Of a stretch of 64,000 nt of DNA, positions 60,550 to 64,000 are shown piece by piece; within the stretch, counting starts at the first letter, position 1; each line of letters opens with the position of its first letter. This stretch comes from UMGS1387 sp045540015 (GTDB lineage Bacteria; Bacillota; Clostridia; Oscillospirales; CAG-382), in assembly GCA_045540015.1 (NCBI GenBank), contig JAZQGP010000053.1, positions 37,404 to 101,403 on the forward strand. Direction: 5' to 3'. Under the pieces are notes generated by a model that was not told the DNA's origin, did not search any database, and saw only the letters and a list, made by a program, of their open reading frames with translations. A program made the position numbers and the translations under genes.

Positions 60550-61644
60550 TTACTTTACCTCCTTTTTGTGAGCAAAGTGGAATTTGAGCTTGTAGTTAAT
60601 AAAGAATTCGCAACCGATTATGAAGAATAAAACTATACCAACCATCATATCCGGGAACGATGAGTCGATATTAAAGGTTGTTGATATTTGCGATGCACCT
60701 TGGTCAAGGAAGGTTACAAATGCCGCAGTTAAAATCATTACAATCGGATTGAATTTTGCAAGCCAGGAAACCATGATTGCGGTAAAGCCTCGTCCGCCGA
60801 CGGTGGTTTCGGTAATTGAGTGGTCAAGCCCTGCAACAATCAGAAAACCTGCAATACCGCAGATAGCACCTGATACAAGCATTGTGCGGATAATAACCTT
60901 TTTTACGTTTATACCTATGTAACGAGCCGTGTTTTCGCTTTCGCCGACTACCGATATTTCATAGCCGTGCTTTGTAAAGCTCTGATAGATGAATACAAGA
61001 ACGGTGATAACGAGAACTGCGAGAATTATAAGCAAATAGGGATGCATAATTTGAGGTAAATGTCCTACCTTGAGTTCACCAAGCACGCTCGAGCCGCTTG
61101 GAGTCCACTTTACAAGGAAGTACGCAACTATTCCCGACGCCGCATAGTTCATCATAAGAGTAAACAGTGTTTCGTTTGTACCCCATTTGGCTTTGAATAT
61201 TGCGGGTATTCCTCCCCAGATTGCACCGACAACAACTGCCGATATAAACATAAATACTAAAAGTGCCCAGTTTGGCATACTGTTTCCTTTGTAAAAAGCA
61301 ACAGCAACTGCAGCAAGTGCACCTATAAGCACCTGCCCTTCAGCACCGATATTCCAGAATCTCATGCGGAACGCAGGCGTAATTGCAAGTGCGATACAAA
61401 GAAGCACTGCCGCATCTTTAGCGAATTTCCACTGACGTCTTTCCGAACCAAATGTAGCATCTACAAGTGCTTTTAAGAAGTCAATGGGGTTTGCTTTGAT
61501 AAGAAGCATTGAAAGAAGTGCACACAGCAAAAGTCCCGCAGCAACTGCTATAACTCTTATCAGCATTGACTTCCATAACGGAATTGTGTCACGCTTTACA
61601 ATGTGAAACAGCGGCTCGTGTGTATGTGTCTTGTTATTCTTCAT
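60550..61644 (-). CDS. ABC transporter permease (BMP/nucleoside-type), first permease
   Basis: A 364-residue permease of the same family as the next gene, with about nine helices; FRMRFWNIGAEGQVLIGALAA and SENTARYIGINVKK are typical of the YufP/NupB group. It begins with a cytoplasmic tail of about 20 residues. Its start overlaps the end of the ATPase gene by 11 bases; GGAGGAAA inside that gene serves as ribosome binding site. Confidence 0.93.
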   Translation of the reverse strand: MKNNKTHTHEPLFHIVKRDTIPLWKSMLIRVIAVAAGLLLCALLSMLLIKANPIDFLKALVDATFGSERRQWKFAKDAAVLLCIALAITPAFRMRFWNIGAEGQVLIGALAAVAVAFYKGNSMPNWALLVFMFISAVVVGAIWGGIPAIFKAKWGTNETLFTLMMNYAASGIVAYFLVKWTPSGSSVLGELKVGHLPQIMHPYLLIILAVLVITVLVFIYQSFTKHGYEISVVGESENTARYIGINVKKVIIRTMLVSGAICGIAGFLIVAGLDHSITETTVGGRGFTAIMVSWLAKFNPIVMILTAAFVTFLDQGASQISTTFNIDSSFPDMMVGIVLFFIIGCEFFINYKLKFHFAHKKEVK

Positions 61645-63196
61645 CGCCGTTTCCTCCTTGTGCGTTGTTATAAGAAGTGTCTGATTTTGTCATAAGAAGC
61701 CCGACTTCTTCTTTTGTGGTGCTTCTGCCGTCTACAATGCCTGTAACACGACCTGAGCATATGACCATGATTCTGTCGCAAAGCTCGCAAAGTACGTCAA
61801 GGTCTTCGCCGACAAAGATTACCGCAACGCCCTCTTCCTTTTGCTTTGTAAGCAGATTGTATATGGTGTAGGAGGAGTTGATGTCAAGTCCTCGTACCGG
61901 ATATGCCGCCATTAAAACTGTAGGAGATGCCGCAATTTCGCGCCCTACAAGCACCTTTTGTACATTACCGCCGGAAAGTCGTCTTACGGGAGTGTGCGTT
62001 CCGGGTGTTGAAACTTCAAGCTCTTTTATAATCTTTTCGGCAAGGTCACGGGGTTTCTTTCTGTCAACAAACACAGATTTTCCCTTGTTGTAGCTTCTGA
62101 GCATCATGTTGTCAACAAGGTCCATGTTGCCGACAAGTCCCATGCCGAGTCTGTCTTCGGGAACGAAGGACAGCCGAACGCCGAGTTCTCTTATCTGAAT
62201 CGGGTTCTTATCTCTGAGGTTTTCCGTTGCGCCTGTTTTGGGATTGTTGTAAAGTATTTCGCCCTCGGCAGGATGACAAAGCCCTGCAATTGATTCAAGC
62301 AGTTCTCTCTGACCGCTGCCGGCAATACCTGCAATACCGAGAATTTCTCCCGAACGTGCAGTAAAGGAAACGTTGTCGAGAACCCTTAGGCCTTCTGAAT
62401 CCGTAAGATTAAGATTGTTTACAACCAGTCTGTCGGAAACATTCTTGGGTTCCGGTCTTGCAATGTTTAGCTCAACCTTCTTTCCTACCATCATTTCGGT
62501 AAGCTCTACAGTTGTCGTGCTTGCAGTATTGACGGTTGCTATATGCTCGCCTTTTCTGAGAACCGCAACACGGTCGGAAATAGCCATAACCTCGTGAAGC
62601 TTGTGTGTGATAATAAGAATGGACTTGCCGTCGTCTCTCATTCTTTTAAGTACCGCAAACAGCTTGTCCGTTTCTTGCGGAGTAAGTACCGCGGAAGGCT
62701 CGTCCAGGATAAGGATGTCGGCTCCTCTGTACAAAACCTTTAATATTTCAACTGTCTGTTTTTCGGAAACAGACATTTCGTGTATTTTCTTTTCAGGGTC
62801 AATTACAAAGCCGTATTTGTCAGCGATTTCCTTGACCTTTGCATTTACGTCGTTTATGTTGTATTTTTTGCCGTCTTTGATGCCGAGGATTATGTTCTGT
62901 GCGGCAGTGAAAACATCAACAAGCTTGAAATGCTGATGTATCATACCTATGCCTTTTGCAAAAGCATCCTTTGGAGAGCGGATTATAACTTCCTCGCCGT
63001 CGACATAGATATTGCCTTCATCGGGGAAATATATTCCGGCAATCATGTTCATAAGCGTTGTCTTGCCGCAGCCGTTTTCTCCGAGAACCGAAAGAATTTC
63101 TCCGCGGTATACGGTAAGGTCAACGTTTTTGTTTGCCGCAAGGCTTCCAAAATATTTGGAGACACCTTTCATCTCCAGTGCAACTCTTTTTTCCAC
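61634..63196 (-). CDS. ABC transporter ATP-binding protein, double-ABC (BMP/nucleoside-type)
   Basis: Two fused ABC domains in 520 residues. The first has LGENGCGKTTL (39-49) and the Walker B ILILDEPSAVLT; the second has GIAGSGQRELL in place of a Walker A and RRLSGGNVQKVLVGREI as signature, and lacks the usual Asp/Glu pair in its Walker B (LMAAYPVRGLD), which is normal for RbsA/MglA/NupA-type ATPases. GTG at 63196 is the start, six bases after GGAGGT; codons further upstream would bypass that site. Substrates of the group are nucleosides, purines or sugars. Confidence 0.93.
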   Translation of the reverse strand: MEKRVALEMKGVSKYFGSLAANKNVDLTVYRGEILSVLGENGCGKTTLMNMIAGIYFPDEGNIYVDGEEVIIRSPKDAFAKGIGMIHQHFKLVDVFTAAQNIILGIKDGKKYNINDVNAKVKEIADKYGFVIDPEKKIHEMSVSEKQTVEILKVLYRGADILILDEPSAVLTPQETDKLFAVLKRMRDDGKSILIITHKLHEVMAISDRVAVLRKGEHIATVNTASTTTVELTEMMVGKKVELNIARPEPKNVSDRLVVNNLNLTDSEGLRVLDNVSFTARSGEILGIAGIAGSGQRELLESIAGLCHPAEGEILYNNPKTGATENLRDKNPIQIRELGVRLSFVPEDRLGMGLVGNMDLVDNMMLRSYNKGKSVFVDRKKPRDLAEKIIKELEVSTPGTHTPVRRLSGGNVQKVLVGREIAASPTVLMAAYPVRGLDINSSYTIYNLLTKQKEEGVAVIFVGEDLDVLCELCDRIMVICSGRVTGIVDGRSTTKEEVGLLMTKSDTSYNNAQGGNGDEE

Positions 63197-63284
63197 GAAA
63201 TTACCTCCAATAGAGATTTTGTTACAATTCAAAAAGAAAATGTCCGTAATGCAGGCACTTTGTTTCGGAATTGTCTAAACTACA

Positions 63285-63312
63285 GATAAGCGGAGCGTAA
63301 GCCCCGCTTATC
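63285..63312 (-). other. stem-loop between the BMP and ATPase genes
   Basis: GATAAGCGG and CCGCTTATC pair exactly around ten bases. There is no T-run. Such hairpins behind binding-protein genes often protect the upstream mRNA so that the binding protein is made in excess. Confidence 0.5.
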
Positions 63313-63330
63313 CTTGATTTTAAGTTTTAA

Positions 63331-64000
63331 TTAGAACTTAGAGTTGAGAAGTGTGATACCGTCAATGTTTACATTGAAGTAAGGAGCAGAGCGGTATTCG
63401 GATTCATGGAAGTAACCGTCGGAAACTGCTTCTGTATCACCTGCAAATGCTTCGTCTGTATCAACGTCAGCAAGGTATGTTTCAAGAGGAGCGCCATCAA
63501 CTGTGATGAAGCCTTCTGTTGCTGTATCAAATACCTTAATTTCGCCGGAAACGAGCTTAGCCTTAACTTCTTCAATCTTTTCAGCAGTGCCTGCAGCAGG
63601 AGCCTTTTCACCAAGATCTGTCAATACAACAGAACCTGTTTCGATAGTACCTGTCCAGTCTGTATCAATCTTCTCGCCCTTCTGAACGCACTCGATCATG
63701 TACTTGAAGTAAGGAGTCCAGTCGATTCTTGAAGAAATGATAAAGGTGTTGGGGCAAGCAGCAGCGGTAGAACCGTTGTAAGATACGTTAGGAACACCTG
63801 CAGTTTCGCAAGCGGTAGGAGCACCCATAGAGCCAGCGTGCTGGCTGATAAGAACGCAACCGCCGCTGATAAGAGCCTGAGCAGCTTCCTTTTCTTTCTG
63901 CTCGTCATACCAAGAACCTGTAAACTTAACGTCCATAGTAACTGAAGGACATACAGATTTTGCACCAAGATAGAAAGAGGTGTAACCAGACATAACTTCA
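63331..64000 (-). CDS. BMP family substrate-binding lipoprotein (partial, N-terminus outside)
   Basis: The C-terminal 223 residues of a BMP/PnrA-type substrate-binding protein, cut by the right edge of the window; the frame is open to base 64000. LISQHAGSMGAPTACETAGVPNVSYNG and the DWTPYFKYMIECVQKG stretch match the family, whose members bind nucleosides or purines. With the double ATPase and two permeases it forms a complete transporter. The internal ATG at 63993 is not a start. Confidence 0.9.
   Translation of the reverse strand, partial: EVMSGYTSFYLGAKSVCPSVTMDVKFTGSWYDEQKEKEAAQALISGGCVLISQHAGSMGAPTACETAGVPNVSYNGSTAAACPNTFIISSRIDWTPYFKYMIECVQKGEKIDTDWTGTIETGSVVLTDLGEKAPAAGTAEKIEEVKAKLVSGEIKVFDTATEGFITVDGAPLETYLADVDTDEAFAGDTEAVSDGYFHESEYRSAPYFNVNIDGITLLNSKF

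Overview
The window is chromosomal DNA of a strictly anaerobic, low-to-moderate GC Gram-positive bacterium of the class Clostridia, most likely an uncultured gut or rumen lineage (Oscillospirales or a neighbouring order). Evidence for this is a one-piece pyruvate:ferredoxin oxidoreductase, rubrerythrin, dockerin-like and copper-amine-oxidase-N secreted proteins, a DUF951-prfA-ywlC-coaE housekeeping run, TepA, a WalJ-type beta-lactamase-fold protein, ThiT behind a TPP riboswitch, and strong AGGAGG-type ribosome binding sites. This lineage call is inferred from gene content only. No rRNA, tRNA, CRISPR array, transposase or phage gene was recognised.

Layout. 1-1200: an orphan gene and a VOC protein, both on the minus strand. 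1260-7950: a lipoprotein, secA, then a run of three poorly known membrane proteins and a hotdog thioesterase. 8440-16650: a long plus-strand series of housekeeping genes: DUF951, RF1, threonylcarbamoyl-AMP synthase, dephospho-CoA kinase, a lytic transglycosylase, M18 aminopeptidase, galactokinase, WalJ-like hydrolase and a histidine phosphatase. 16767-20351: the PFOR gene on the minus strand, interrupted by one in-frame TAA. 20568-24000: three secreted proteins on the minus strand, one with a dockerin-like tail. 24271-29771: 5'-deoxynucleotidase, a HAD phosphatase, a GH36 alpha-galactosidase and proA-proB. 30369-34286: glnS, gltX and a GNAT gene on the minus strand. 34496-36532: rubrerythrin (plus), then an M50 protease coupled to a tiny membrane protein (minus). 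36659-46778: a plus-strand series with uvrB, a nucleoside-hydrolase-like protein, ybaB, thyX, tmk, two acyltransferase-like genes, a DJ-1 protein, 5-formyl-THF cyclo-ligase and a CPBP protein. 46794-49903: TPP riboswitch-thiT, a sigma factor, a zinc-ribbon protein and TepA. 50095-59344: an exopolysaccharide locus with three glycosyltransferases, Wzy, a TupA-like ATP-grasp protein, Wzx and two nucleotidyltransferases. 59590-64000: a BMP-type ABC transporter on the minus strand, running off the right edge.

The genes make sense as a fermentative anaerobe: PFOR for pyruvate oxidation, rubrerythrin for peroxide defence, GH36 alpha-galactosidase plus galactokinase for alpha-galactosides, ThyX, Tmk, YfbR and the BMP-type transporter for nucleotide supply, and a Wzx/Wzy-type surface polysaccharide.

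The least expected content is non-coding. Six related repeats sit directly behind stop codons (near 678-710, 7952-8402, 29776-30225, 35066-35640, 47664-47691 and 59461-59588). They share a hairpin of changing sequence, in five of the six a GCAAAAACTTTT box, and in the longer copies palindromes whose two arms change together. The other notable items are the nonsense codon in the PFOR gene, the dockerin-like secreted trio, a degenerate KMSKS loop in glutaminyl-tRNA synthetase, and a leader with tandem stem-loops before the zinc-ribbon gene.
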